Translations under genes and position numbers: made by a program
NCBI GenBank assembly: GCA_934047225.1
Contig: OW203987.1
Location: 7,529,501 to 7,593,500 of the forward strand
Reading direction: 5' to 3'
Source: Ypsolopha sequella
Taxonomy: Eukaryota; Arthropoda; Insecta; Lepidoptera; Ypsolophidae
DNA length: 64,000 nt
In this document: positions 34,125 to 44,740 of the stretch, one piece after another
Position numbering within the stretch: position 1 is the stretch's first letter
How the letters are laid out: the number at the start of each line of letters is the position of its first letter
Notes under the pieces: generated by a model
Seen by the model: only the letters and a program-made list of their open reading frames with translations
What the model was told of the DNA's origin: nothing
The model's database searches: none

Positions 34125-35275
34125 AAACAGAATCCTTATAGGATCACTTTGTTGTCCGTCTGTCTGGCCACCTGTCCGTCTATCTGTCCAGACCCTTTAT
34201 CTCAAGAACGCGTGAATTTATCAAATTGAAATTAAAACCATATAATCAAGTCTACTGTTACTTGAAGTTGCGAAAAAAATAAATTTTTATGTTAACGCAA
34301 AAAAAATACGGCTTTTAATGCCACTAAAATCGTATATTTCGACATTCTCAAGGGAATCAAAATGTATAGGGTACTTTCCGTTGACCTAGAACTATGAAAG
34401 GCAAGTATTATCTTATACTACGAATACAGGAAAACATCTAAAAACTATACATTTGTAATTTAATCATAAAAAAAAGTCTGAATTATTTATAACTAGCTGT
34501 TGCCCGCGTCTTCGTCCACGTGAATTTAGTATGTAATGCGTTTCATATTTTACAATGAAAGCTTCAACATCCCGCTAAATCCTGTTATGCGTACGGTTTT
34601 CTTTAAAAAAAAACATCTTATACGTGTCTTATTTTTCTCAATATGATTTATGCGAAATTGTAAGTAAGTGTATATATGTATATAAGTTATACATAATATA
34701 TAATTTTATATATGCCCAGGGATTGTGATTTTCCATATCAAAGTTTTTAACCCATTTCATCCCCATTAGGGGATGGATAATTTTTGAAAACTTTCCTACA
34801 TGTATCTCATTATACGTTTTAAGGAAGGAATATTTAAGCAAAGTTTTAAGTAGATACACTCAAGGGATGCAATTTTCGATATATAACTTAACACGCTATT
34901 TTACCCCCTCGGGGGATGAGTTTTGTAAAACTCTCTTACAGGTTTCTCATAGTTTATTAAAAAGAGTATTTATGCGAAGTACGTTGACTCTTCAGTATAT
35001 GTTGATACTCCCACGGATTATGATTTTCCAAACAAGTTTCTAGGGGGTTTCATTATGAATTGATTTTCAAAAAATCCATTCTTAGCGGATGTTTACGCAA
35101 TAAAAGGAACCTACGGTGCAAGTTTCATGTTCCTAGGTTTAGCTGTTTGGTCTCGGCGTTGATAGATCAGTCAGTCAATCAGTCAGTCAGTCAGTCAGTC
35201 AGTCAGGGTATTCTTTTATATACAAATTTGTACGGAACCCTCGACGGGCGAGTCCAACTCGCACTTGTCCGTTTT
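34125..35275. mobile_element. Second AGGGTTCCGTAC-type element, split by a Helitron
   Basis: Directly after the first TIR element, TTTGTTGTCCGTCTGTCTGG starts a related sequence. It resumes after the Helitron as TACGGAACCCTCGACGGG and AGTCCAACTCGCACTTGTCC. The exact outer ends are uncertain. Confidence 0.55.
34493..35222 (-). mobile_element. Non-autonomous Helitron, minus strand
   Basis: The 3' end is CTAG at 34493-34496 with the GTTGCCCGCGTCTTCGTCC hairpin region. The 5' part contains CTGACTGACTGACTGA (a GTCA run at about 35168-35205 on the plus strand) next to TATATAAAAGAATACC. Same layout as the 32283 element. Confidence 0.65.
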
Positions 35276-36574
35276 TTTCAAGATAGGTAGTCCGGTCACT
35301 GTTAAGGACTACTTAAGGCTAAATTTAAATGTATTCAGTAGTAAAGGTAAAACATAAGTTAGACAAGTACCTATCGACTAAACATAATTGAAAAAAGAAA
35401 TAGTAACTTATTTGCACTCAAGGAGCAGCCTGTAGCTGCTTGATATCACTTGTGATGAACACTTGAACACTTGATTTTGCTTAATGGGTGTGGTCGTGAC
35501 TGGCGAGTATTGAATTACTCCTGACGATAACCTGAAAGCTGTGAAAACAGCCTTTTGGTTTTATATAGCTCCGCGAAATTACCTTTAGCTCTTACTTTTG
35601 CAAATATTAAGAGTTTTGAGCTGTTATAGTTCTGAAAAGGTTAACTTGAATGCTTTCTAGTAATTTCCTAACGTCAGCTTTATCTGGCTTTAACATGCTA
35701 CTAACTATTTTTCAAGAATACAACACTTACATATCTAGCCATTTTGAAACTTGGTATAATGACAGGGAATGGCGCCATTATAAATAAGTAATTTAAACCC
35801 ACCATTAGTGTTTCTGCGTACAAACAATCTTAAACAGAAACATTTTAAAACCCGAAAGTCCTGGAAAAGCGTTATTCATTTCTACCAAAAAGGTTTTAAG
35901 TTGTCATAGAGTTACATCCAAGACTAATGTAGAAACTATTAGTTGTATTGTATGGTTATATTAACGTTAAATTAAGGTTGTGAAGGTTATATTTGGGTTT
36001 TGAGTAAGTAGTTAGAAAGGTTATAGATAAGAGCTACAGGTTTTGCTGTAGCTCTCAGAAAGGTTCTACAACGTGGGCCCTTTTTGCACTCAGGAGGTTA
36101 ATATAACGTTAATATAAAGTAATTGAGACTACAAAGACTTATGAGCAGATTTCCATACAAAGGTATTAGAACCTTTTCAGTACCTTTCTAAAACCTTAAA
36201 AGTTACTTGGGTAATTCACTCACATAATTCACGTTAAAAGTTCTTTCCTTTTTTAATTATTTATTTAGTACATTCTAATCTTCTCATACATATAATGTGT
36301 TTGTAATTTCTGTATATGGTTCTTTAGGTTTGTTTGTGTTATTTGTAAATGTTCATACTTCATGTTGTAACTGGTTGTAACCTGAATAAATTTAAAAAAA
36401 CGGAAATTATTCTTGCGTAAGTATAAGAAACAGCATGAAAATATTGTTCAAATAAAGCTGTTTTTAGACTAAAATAAGTAGAATTGATTAGTTCTTGTAT
36501 GGTTCTTCCACTAAAATACAAGGAAAGTATTGGTCAGAAAAGTTATTTATGGAATTTTTTCCGTACACCGCGTA
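35276..36574. other. No gene recognised
   Basis: Frames are short. 36290-36400 ends in a GTAACCTGAATAAATTT-A run, which looks like a plus-strand LINE tail without recognisable coding sequence. Confidence 0.4.
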
Positions 36575-36705
36575 CATGTGAAAAGTATTATTTTCTCCTA
36601 TTTTGTGCTATCCGGAGACCCAGCGACGTCGTGCTCACAGTGCGCGCTGATATGAACGTTATTTCAATACAGTTTCTGTCGATATTTGTACCGACACAGG
36701 TTGAC
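36575..36705. mobile_element. Fragment of element C
   Basis: GTGAAAAGTATTATTTTCTC, GCGCGCTGATATGAACGTTA and TTTCAATACAGTTTCTGTCG match part of 30254-30727. Ends are missing. Confidence 0.65.
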
Positions 36706-37009
36706 TCAAGATCGTTGGCGGCTACCTGCCCCTTAAAGTGTTGGTCCATTTGAGTCCGAAGACGTAAAATCGCCAGTGAAAAGCGTGTATACCAGTGGAC
36801 AATGACTTTTCAATGTTCACAGTCGGGAACACTTCTGACAAGCTCTCGTGGATTCATGTCGTAAAGATATGTTTGTAAATCTTTATTATTATTTTCAAAT
36901 TCTGCGAAAGAAATCTCTTTTCAGAGATAAGCTCGCCTCTGTACGTGTATTTTATTGTAAAAAATTCTATATAATGTATCTGTGTACAATAAAAAATAAA
37001 TTATATATA

Positions 37010-37723
37010 ATATACGAAAACACAAAATATAATTACAGGTTGTAAAATATGTTTCGATCACTAGTTGTGGTCTGCATCACTTACATTTAATATTTACAAA
37101 TATATATATATATATATATATATAGGTAAACATTAATAATTATAAATTATAGATAATAATTTATAAATAATTTATAATTTTTACCTTTTATACAGATACA
37201 AGGTGAATTTGTGGACATCGTACAAATTCATACTTGAGAGTTGGTAAGTGATCAGCGTCATGAACCAATAATGATTTTTGTAAAATTCATAAAATTAAAT
37301 TTCGACTCTCCATAGTGATTCACTCAGGACTGGTAGTGAATTACTATGGGAAGCCGAAATTTCACTACACGAATTTCACAAAAATTGCTATCGATTTATG
37401 ATGCTGATCACTTACCAAGCCTCCACTATGAATTTGGACGATGATCAAAAAGTCACCTTGTATATCATTGTAAATACTAAATGTAACTAATGCCAAGAAC
37501 CATAAGTTTACGAGAACAGCGTTGTTTGTGCTGTGCTACAAGAAGGTGTTTTTGTAAAATTATTGAAATTGTATATAAAGGTTGTAGAAAGTATGATTTG
37601 TGGTTGTAAGTATACATATCTATCGAATTAGGCTAGCCTGTAAGGATAGATGTTTGTGAATAAATAAATAAAATAAAAAATTAAATTTTACAACCTGTAA
37701 TTATATTTTGTGTTTTCGTATAT
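37010..37723. mobile_element. Sequence flanked by 38-bp perfect inverted repeats
   Basis: The arm at 37010-37047 (ATATACGAAAACACAAAATA to TTACAGGTTGTAAAA) is exactly inverted at 37686-37723. The 714-bp interval contains family E copy 4 and an A/T-rich tail-like segment (GAATAAATAAATAAAAT). Outside the arms lie TA-rich runs. It may be a DNA transposon with later insertions, or two inverted copies of a tail. Confidence 0.65.
37197..37464. mobile_element. Foldback MITE, family E copy 4
   Basis: TACAAGGTGAATTTGTGGAC to GATCAAAAAGTCACCTTGTA. It belongs to the second subfamily (GTGAATTTGTG...GATCAGCGTCATGAACCA). Confidence 0.85.
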
Positions 37724-38093
37724 ATATATATATAATATACTTAATCAAATATAAGACAAGAGAAGTCAATTATCATTTTATGCAATAAAAAATAAAGAAT
37801 TAAGAATCTTTTCGACCTTTCCGTAGGAGAAATTTGCCAGACAGTGGAGAAGTGATTTCTTACGCGTAATTTGAAAAGTCGTAAAACTAAAGTTGGTAGT
37901 TCAATTTATTAGTAGAACACACGGGTTATTGAGCTTCAATCATAATGGTTTTAGTTGTTATTTCACCATCTTCCGGTAATTTTGAAATTATTTTAGGCTG
38001 TTTGCAATTCGTGTCGATTCGGCATAACACGGCTTAACTTATTTGACAGGACTAATCTAATTTTAACCGTCCTGTCTTTTTCTTTCTTTATCA

Positions 38094-38600
38094 ATATATT
38101 ATATTTTACTTTTACGAGCTTTTGGTTATATATTATTATTAAAACAATTTAAAAAATTATAACTCGATATATTTCGGCCCTTGGTATGGGGCCGTCATCA
38201 GTCGAATGTAAAAAAATTGTGACATATAATTTAGGTATCATAATAAAAAAAAAAGTAAAAAGTAAAAGTGACACTTGTAAACAATTTTAGTTTTTAACTA
38301 TTTTCTAAAAAATAAAACAAAAAAGTAGGTTTCTGTACAGATGGTGTTGGTTATTTTTGATATTATTTAATCACTGCTCTTGTTGGATGATGGATGATGG
38401 TGGTTAGGTGGTTGTGCGATGTTGTTGTTGCTATTACTTGAAATTTTGAGCGGTCTTATTCGTCGGTCGGTCGAGTCATGTCTGTCAGTGCTGTCTGTTG
38501 AGTCCAGGTCCATAATGAGCACCAAGTGACCAGATATATGACGTCTCCCAGGTTCTTAGGTCTATGTCAGTTAATGGTGGAGTGAATGATTTAACGATAA
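38094..38600 (-). mobile_element. Retroelement-like insertion (possibly Penelope-like) with 13-bp target duplication
   Basis: TCTTTCTTTATCA flanks the insert exactly at 38081-38093 and 38601-38613. Long duplications of this kind are made by target-primed retroelements. On the minus strand the insert starts with a frame containing HISGHLVLIMDLDSTDSTDR and a polar Asn/His/Ser-rich end to a stop. A hammerhead-like motif and A/T-rich sequence follow. An ORF end followed by a hammerhead motif is the layout expected of a Penelope-like 3' terminus, but no GIY-YIG or RT motif is present to confirm it. Confidence 0.5.
38172..38201 (-). ncRNA. Hammerhead-ribozyme-like motif, copy 2
   Basis: Minus strand: TCGA, CTGATGA, C, a GGCCC/GGGCC stem around a CATACCAA loop, GAAATATA, TCGA. 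The TCGA/TCGA flanks can pair as stem I. The stem II sequence is the same as copy 1 with a different loop. Confidence 0.35.
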
Positions 38601-38690
38601 TCTTTCTTTATCAAAAAGACAAGGACAGAGCGCTTAAATTAAGTATATTCCTGTCAAATAAGCTAACATGTGCTATACCGAATCGATACC

Positions 38691-39349
38691 ATTGAGTTAA
38701 TAAACCAGGGATTTTGAGTTTACAGATGTTGTTAATCTATTATTTTAAATTGGAAAGCTAGAAAGGGACCAAGATCACGAAAAAAATTATGCAGTTCGAT
38801 TCCTTGGATTGTGACAATGATGAACGGTATAAACAATATGGGTTTGGATACTTGATCGCTTAAAAATTCAAAATGTTCCGCGTTTCAGAAACGTCAGATC
38901 TGTATGGCGTGTTTAAACGGCCGTTCATACTGTTTTGGGTTTGCAAAAATGTAACATCAAACAACGCAACTTTAAACGAAAATTGAACATCAAATAATTT
39001 TTCCAGAGAATAAATATTATATTAATTAATGAATTAATGAATTCCAGAGATTATCTCTTAAATCCAACGTCACTCACAAACATCCTCTCTATGATGCAAA
39101 TGTTTCAAGGTTTTTTTTGTAATAATTATTATTATTGCCGCGGGCACATCTAGGTTACTAGATCTATAACCCATTAGTGACTTACTAACGCAGAAAACAG
39201 TGAGTTCTATTTTGTGTAGTGGATTTTACAAAGGGATTTCACAAAATTTGAGCTCCTTATATTGTGTAGGACGGCGTAGTTAGTTCTAAATCAAAATCCT
39301 GTGATTTCCAAAAGAGTTAAACGTGAGCATTAGCTAGTGGTATTTATAA
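38691..39349. other. No gene recognised
   Basis: An ATT-rich run near 39120-39135 precedes GCCGCGGGCACATCTAGG, possibly a LINE fragment. Nothing definite was seen. Confidence 0.4.
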
Positions 39350-39735
39350 AAGGTGCGTTTATCACGTGATGTTTATTACTTTTGAGGGGTCCATTTAATT
39401 AAGTTGGCGAGACTCCCCCTGTCCATTTTTCCGTGTTGTTAACATAGGTTGGGCAGGCGCCATAGTTCCTTTCATAGTCCCAGTTACTCAGTCCACTAGC
39501 ACCTCAACCCAATAGTCTGGTTCCCTTTGTTTCCATTCCTTACAATAGTCTTTTAACTGACCGGGGGTTGTCCTTGGGTGCACTCCTACAGTGCGTATAG
39601 GGATAATCATCGGTCGGTGTCATATCACATTTAGATACAATTATTTAAAAGGCCTCTACGTGTTGGCTTCGGCCCCATGCACGCCTCCCAAAGGTCTGGG
39701 ACTACTAAATATGTATAATAATAATAATAAGATTA
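39350..39735 (+). mobile_element. LINE 3'-UTR fragment with (TAA)n tail
   Basis: GC-richer sequence with GGGATAATCATCGGTCGGTG, GTTGGCTTCGGCCCCATGC and CCTCCCAAAGGTCTGGG runs into TATAATAATAATAATAAG. The wording is reminiscent of R1-type LINE 3' UTRs in Lepidoptera. No coding part was recognised. Confidence 0.5.
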
Positions 39736-40022
39736 TTTAGACAAGAGTGAATAACAGCAAAAAAAAAACAATAAGTATCAATCAAATATTTTTATATTGC
39801 TTGCACTAATTTGAAAACAATTAAGTAACGGCACTTATAATTCTTTACGACAACAATCCTAAAATACCTGGGGTGCTATTTTATTAATGATAGCTATTAG
39901 TAATGAATTAATGATTAATAAAAAAAAAACTTGTTTTAAATTACAAAATACCTCCAAATAAATTACAATACTATCGTTATTGCAAAACTTTGCGTTACAG
40001 TTTGTTTTTAATGAATGAATAC

Positions 40023-40497
40023 TTAAGGCGATTACCATCGCCAAATTAGCAGGTCGACATTTGTCACTACAAATATCAACGGAAACGACATTGAAATAAC
40101 GTTCATATCAGCGCGCAATGCAAAGTGGCTGTTACGACGCTCGCTGCATCCTTGATAGGGCGAAATAGGAGAAAATTATACTTTTCACTTGGACGTGATT
40201 ATTCGATTGAATAATCTTATGTTATGTTTATAACTATATAGTTTATCTATTTATCAAAGCATAGATGAATTCAATCGGCCAAGCCACTCAGGAGCAGTAG
40301 GGAATTTGAGGTCAAAAAACACCATTCAGTAAAAAAAATAATTCATGTAGATGTTTTGGTGGTATGAAAAAGAAAAATGTTGCATATGTTGTCTAAGAGT
40401 TGATTATTCATAATACATTTTTTCATTATTTTTGGTTTTGCCATGAACGAGGAGTAGGCTTTAGAAAGTACCCATTTGGCAATAGTAGGGCCCTTAA
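40023..40497. mobile_element. TTAA-bounded element C, copy 2 (inverted relative to copy 1)
   Basis: 475 bp from TTAAGGCGATTACCATCGCC to AGTAGGGCCCTTAA. Matches the reverse complement of 30254-30727 along its length. Confidence 0.85.
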
Positions 40498-40650
40498 GGT
40501 GGCTCCATCGGAAAAATTAGCAACTCGTTTCGCGGTGGTTGAAATTTCGAACAAAACCATCTTTAAATAAAGTTCTTATCAGCTCGCACTGCAACATTGC
40601 TGTTACGTCAGTCACTGCGGGTGAAAAGTGCGAAAATAGTGTGTTTTTAA
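40494..40650. mobile_element. Partial C-like element sharing the TTAA of its neighbour
   Basis: TTAAGGTGGCTCCATCGG, then CTTATCAGCTCGCACTGCAA and GCTGTTACGTCAGTCACTGC align with the left half of C at lower identity. It begins at the very TTAA that ends copy 2. Confidence 0.6.
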
Positions 40651-41560
40651 TTTATTTTATCTGAAATAAAATTAATTTCCAAGAACTAAGAAAACCATAT
40701 CATTTTATATTATTTTGTTATTTTACAAAGTACTAATTTTAGGTATAATTTTATGTTATTTAAGTTTCTTATGTATAATAATTAATTTTAATATTAACAA
40801 ATATTTACGAGTCTTATTTTGTCTAGAAGTTTATAAATTTTTATACTGTTTCAATAAAAACTACAGCAGTTATATTGTTACAAGTGGACAAAAAATCGAG
40901 AAATAAGGGTCAACTTAGAATTTTCTTGCTTCACTTCTGTATATTAAAATAAAATTCAGAAAAAACCACATCACCATTTGTATCATGTAGATTACTATGT
41001 ATTTTTTCCTATTAAATAATGCTTTAGTTACCGTATAAAATAGTTATAAAGTTACTCAGTTCAAGATCTTTGGCACTGGGAGAAACCTTAAATATAATAA
41101 TGTGTGTCTTTAAACAATCACATTTTTAAGTCAAAGGTCAAGAAAGCTAGACAGAGAAAAAAAATGCTTGTTGTGGGACAGAAGAAATTAAGAAAAAAAA
41201 AATTTACCACCTATGTACATTACATAGTTGTGCTTTTTTGAAATCATCAAATGAAGAGACACAATGATAATTATGTGCTACATATGTGCGTGTTGTGTGT
41301 GTGGACCGACCGCGATCACCACCCAGCTATGGTTGTGAGATGCTTACCTATTGCTACTATAATTTAATATAAGTACCGAACTCCGCAATCACTGATAAAC
41401 CCTGTGGGTTTTTGTTGATTGTGCATTTTTGTAACTAGGTTAAGATTTTTGAAAATAAAGAAAACACTTAAAAAAAATATAGTCTTAATATAGGTATTAT
41501 ACGTAAGGTCTTATTATGACATGAAAGAGATGGCTATTATTAAACATTTTTACATTAGGT
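40651..41560. other. No gene recognised
   Basis: AT-rich, with short frames only. No repeat was noticed. Confidence 0.45.
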
Positions 41561-41628
41561 AATTGTGATTTAAATTAATATTTACATATAAATTGACAGC
41601 TTTGAGCTGTATATCGACCCCTTCCTAC

Positions 41629-41658
41629 CTGATGACGACTCCACTTAAGTTGTCGAAA
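41629..41658 (+). ncRNA. Hammerhead-ribozyme-like motif, copy 3
   Basis: CTGATGA, C, a short GAC/GTC stem and GAAATATA. Here the stem II bases differ from copies 1 and 2 but still pair. It sits between imperfect inverted repeats (TTAATATTTACATATAAATT near 41576 and its inverse near 41675-41695). Confidence 0.3.
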
Positions 41659-41696
41659 TATACCTGAAAACTGTTAATTTCTATGTTAATATTTAT

Positions 41697-42094
41697 TTAA
41701 GGCGTTACGGGAATGTAATCTACACTTTTTGAACTTGCATATCTACTTCAGTAAGGAAGGTATTATTTTGATATTATATGGTTTTTTTTTCTAGGGATCT
41801 GTTAAAACAGAAACGCGATTGGAGAAATTCGGCTCGATATTTAAGGTCTTTTTTAATACCGTTTCTCCTGGTTTGACAATTCGGAATGACATATAGAGTG
41901 CTATTATATTTAACAATATGGGTTCTAACAGTATCTGCGACCTGGCTAAACGAAACTTTGATAGCAACTTTAGTACATTTTACATTAATAAAAAAAATAT
42001 ATATTTTGCTACTTTTCCTCGAATCCGTCCCTCTCGCACTGAGGGTTTTTTCGCATATAGCAGGGACGCCTTAAACATTTACATATCGCCTTAA
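41697..42094. mobile_element. TTAA-bounded MITE B, copy at 41.7 kb
   Basis: TTAAGGCGTTACGGGAATG to ACATATCGCCTTAA, 398 bp. Contains the family's GGGATCTGTTAAAACAGAAA and CCTGGTTTGACAATT segments. Confidence 0.85.
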
Positions 42095-42340
42095 AAACAA
42101 AAAAAAGGCTTCAACTGGTAAGTAGTTTATAAAAAATTATTTATTTAGATAAGTTAAATTAATGGCTTTAAACAATTAAAAAAAACACAACTTAAAGCTA
42201 TATTCCCACCCATTTAATAGGGTCATCATAAATAAAAGTAAAAAAAAAACACTGACATCTTTTGACAAAAATATTAACCGGAAACCAGAAACTTTATTTA
42301 TTTATATAGCTTTTATTATTATACATAATGAGTCCAGGCC

Positions 42341-42496
42341 CCGTAGCACAGTGTTTAATCGCGTGCGACGCGACTTAGTTGAATCACAGGTGCGAGGAGC
42401 GTGAAATACTGTTTAATCACAAAAACATCGTGTCATGCTACTCGCAGTTGTGATTCAACTAAATCGCGTCGCGCGTGATTAAACACTGCGCTACGA
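42341..42496. mobile_element. GC-rich foldback element, ~68-bp arms
   Basis: CCGTAGCACAGTGTTTAATC and GCGACGCGACTTAGTTGAAT on the left pair with the inverse on the right ending GTTTAATC-type CACTGCGCTACGAG. Class not determined. Confidence 0.8.
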
Positions 42497-42671
42497 GTTC
42501 TGATCTTATCTGTCCTATGACTATTGACTATTCATTCCACTATGAAAGTTATCACAATGAAATCTATAGATACGGTGTCAATCGCTTATCATTAAAAGTT
42601 AGGTCAGGTCCGTCTAAATTCTTGTAGCATTCGGTGGCTCATCAAAATTTATTTTTAATTCTATAACCGTA

Positions 42672-42912
42672 TATACAAGGTGAATTTGTGAACATCGTCC
42701 AAATTCATACTTGAGCCTTGGTAAGTGATCAGCATCATGAACCAATGCAGATTTTTTTTTAATTCTTAAACTCAGGACTGGGAGTGAATTACTACGGGAA
42801 GTTGAAATTTCATTATACAAATTTCACAAAAATTGGTATCGATTCATGATGCTGATAACTTACCAAGCCTCCAGTATGAATTTGGACGATGATCAAAAAG
42901 TCACCTTGTATA
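42672..42912. mobile_element. Foldback MITE, family E copy 5
   Basis: TACAAGGTGAATTTGTGAAC to AAAAGTCACCTTGTATAG. It carries a small internal deletion compared with copy 4 (second subfamily). Confidence 0.85.
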
Positions 42913-43455
42913 GAGTTACCAAATGAAACGCCATATTTGCTATAAGATTATGGTCCATGTATAGAAAAGAGATGTAGTTAATAAAGTAACAAGAGGCAGG
43001 CAAATTTCTCAGGCAATAAATATTTTTTCTTTTTTTGTATTAAAAATCAGGTAGCGAAATTTGTTTAAGAATCCAAATCTGAAAATTGCAATTGACTTTG
43101 GCGGAAGAACGGACAGTAAAAGATAAAAATATCTCATGGTGATTTATATTAATTGATATTGGGATTTACCAGCACATTCCGGCACATTACATAACCCAAA
43201 CTCTGATAAGTTCTCTCATAAACTAACAATAACAATTTATTTCTGAATGTAACGAGATAATGGCAAGTTTTATATATTTCCAAAGAGCTGTTCCTTGTTA
43301 GACCGTTTCTTTTCTTATCTAACTTTATAAGCGTAAAGTTACGGGATCCGTCAAAGTAGGTATAGTTATGCATTTTTTTATATTTTTCCCAGATGTCCAA
43401 GTCCAAATTTTACCTCAAACGGTATTATTGAGAGCACAGACAACATACACCGAAG

Positions 43456-43899
43456 GCGTGATTACAAACCCTGTTGATTTCGGCCAGGGACTTGGCCCAA
43501 TCACTGAGGCTTTTAAAGTAGGCACCCTTACTTAATCCACAGAGTGTTTGAGCCAGTCAAGGGGCCTAAATTAAAGGCAATTAAAGTTGGCGTTTTGTGA
43601 TACTGCCTATGCAAAACTCTGAGAAGCAGGTGTAGACGGTGTAGTGGGAAGTTTTATTGATATAAGAAAAAAAGAAACACTTCTGCCGATTTCTTAATTT
43701 AATGTAAGGCACAATTCTCTAATGGATTCACTCGGGCTCTTGTATTTGCAGTTAAACGACTGATCTACTCTAATAGCCTGTTAGTTTGGGCGACAATGTT
43801 GGCCTAAATACTCCGGGGATCAAAGTGAGCATGTCTTCTTAAAAAGCCCAAGTGGTTGCGCCAAGTAAAGCCGAAATCAACAGGCTTTTGTAATCACGC
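43456..43899. mobile_element. Foldback element, GCGTGATTACAAA ends
   Basis: GCGTGATTACAAACCCTGTT with GATTTCGGC on the left is inverted as GCCGAAATCAACAGG and TTTTGTAATCACGC on the right. About 70-bp arms enclose about 300 bp of unique sequence. Confidence 0.75.
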
Positions 43900-43909
43900 G
43901 ACACCGAAG

Positions 43910-44430
43910 CTATCAAAAACTTTTCCGCTATTTTCCAGTGTCATAAAAATCGACAAACATCTTAGAAAGTGGACAAAAAAAAGTTAAAACATTATTGAAA
44001 ATTCTTCAAAATATATTTTTAAATGTCCTCCAGTTATGATGAGTCAGCAATTAAACGTGACGCCCTGACTCGGGAAGTGCATCCTTAAGCCGAAGGTTTC
44101 CTCATGAACAGGTCATTGATCACCATGATTCATCATCTCAATTACTTATTTTTGCACCGAGACTTCTTAAAACATATACCCGTACCGGCAGCCAATGAAT
44201 AATGAATCGACTGTAAAATTGCTTACCGTTCGTCACTTTTTGATAAGTTAAATGTTATGTGTATAAAAAATATGCATGACACTTTATAACACGCAGCTTT
44301 TTGTATTATAATTAAGCATCTTCAGACTACAATCCACACGATCTAGGAACTCGACAAAAATCTTTATGAATTATGTATTTATTCACCTCTACATCTATCT
44401 TTAGAGATGTACGTACGTGTAATGAATATT
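43910..44430. other. Upstream flank of Gasp, no gene
   Basis: AT-rich DNA that becomes GC-rich from about 44440, marking the proximal promoter. No recognisable coding sequence. I did not find a convincing consensus ecdysone-response element by eye. Confidence 0.4.
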
Positions 44431-44598
44431 GATGCATGTTTCACTGAAACTGCTTCCTCATTCTCTTCTCGTGGTCCAAGAGTCCAGGCTACAGCTACCC
44501 CGAAGGCAAGGGTGCAGCAGGCGAGGTTTGCAGCCACTATGGGCTCGCGGACGCCAACGTAGCTTTTCACTGTCGGCTCGCCGCGCCCGCGCACCCGA

Positions 44599-44606
44599 TA
44601 TAAAAG
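44599..44606 (+). promoter_or_regulatory. Gasp: TATA box of Gasp
   Basis: TATAAAAG lies 96 bases before the start codon in a GC-rich proximal region (CGCCGCGCCCGCGCACCCGA just upstream). The spacing to the initiator-like site at 44630 is 31 bases, as expected for insect TATA promoters. Confidence 0.85.
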
Positions 44607-44629
44607 CCTCTGCCGCCCATTCACCCGCT

Positions 44630-44636
44630 CGCAGTG
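44630..44636 (+). promoter_or_regulatory. Gasp: Initiator-like site, predicted transcription start of Gasp
   Basis: CGCAGTG resembles the arthropod initiator TCAGT with one mismatch. Transcription would begin near the A at 44633, giving a 5' UTR of about 62 bases without an upstream intron. Confidence 0.6.
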
Positions 44637-44694
44637 TGTGCTCGAACGTTACAGTGTCGACTCTTCCCGTGCATAAAGGACTTATAGTTATACC

Positions 44695-44740
44695 ATGAAA
44701 TCACGGTGTTTAGTAGTACTAGCGGCCGCCCTCGGCGTGG
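44695..44740 (+). CDS. Gasp: Gasp exon 1 (signal peptide)
   Basis: ATG at 44695 in the context ACCATGAAA starts the only frame that joins to exon 2. It codes for 15 residues plus one base (intron phase 1). The donor is G|GTACGT at 44741. Most of the hydrophobic core of the signal peptide (LVVLAAALGV) lies here. Confidence 0.93.

Larger units (their letters stand above)
38011..38690. mobile_element. MITE D, second copy, split by a 507-bp insertion
   Basis: The left half GTGTCGATTCGGCATAAC to CCGTCCTGTC and the right half GACAAGGACAGAGCGCTTAA to CCGAATCGATACC match the intact copy at 21382. Removing 38094-38600 with one copy of the 13-bp duplication restores the foldback. Confidence 0.85.

Noticed and set aside
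44429..44698. 89-codon frame over the Gasp promoter
   Set aside because: It spans the TATA box and predicted start site and overlaps the Gasp start codon in another frame. Explained by local GC-richness.
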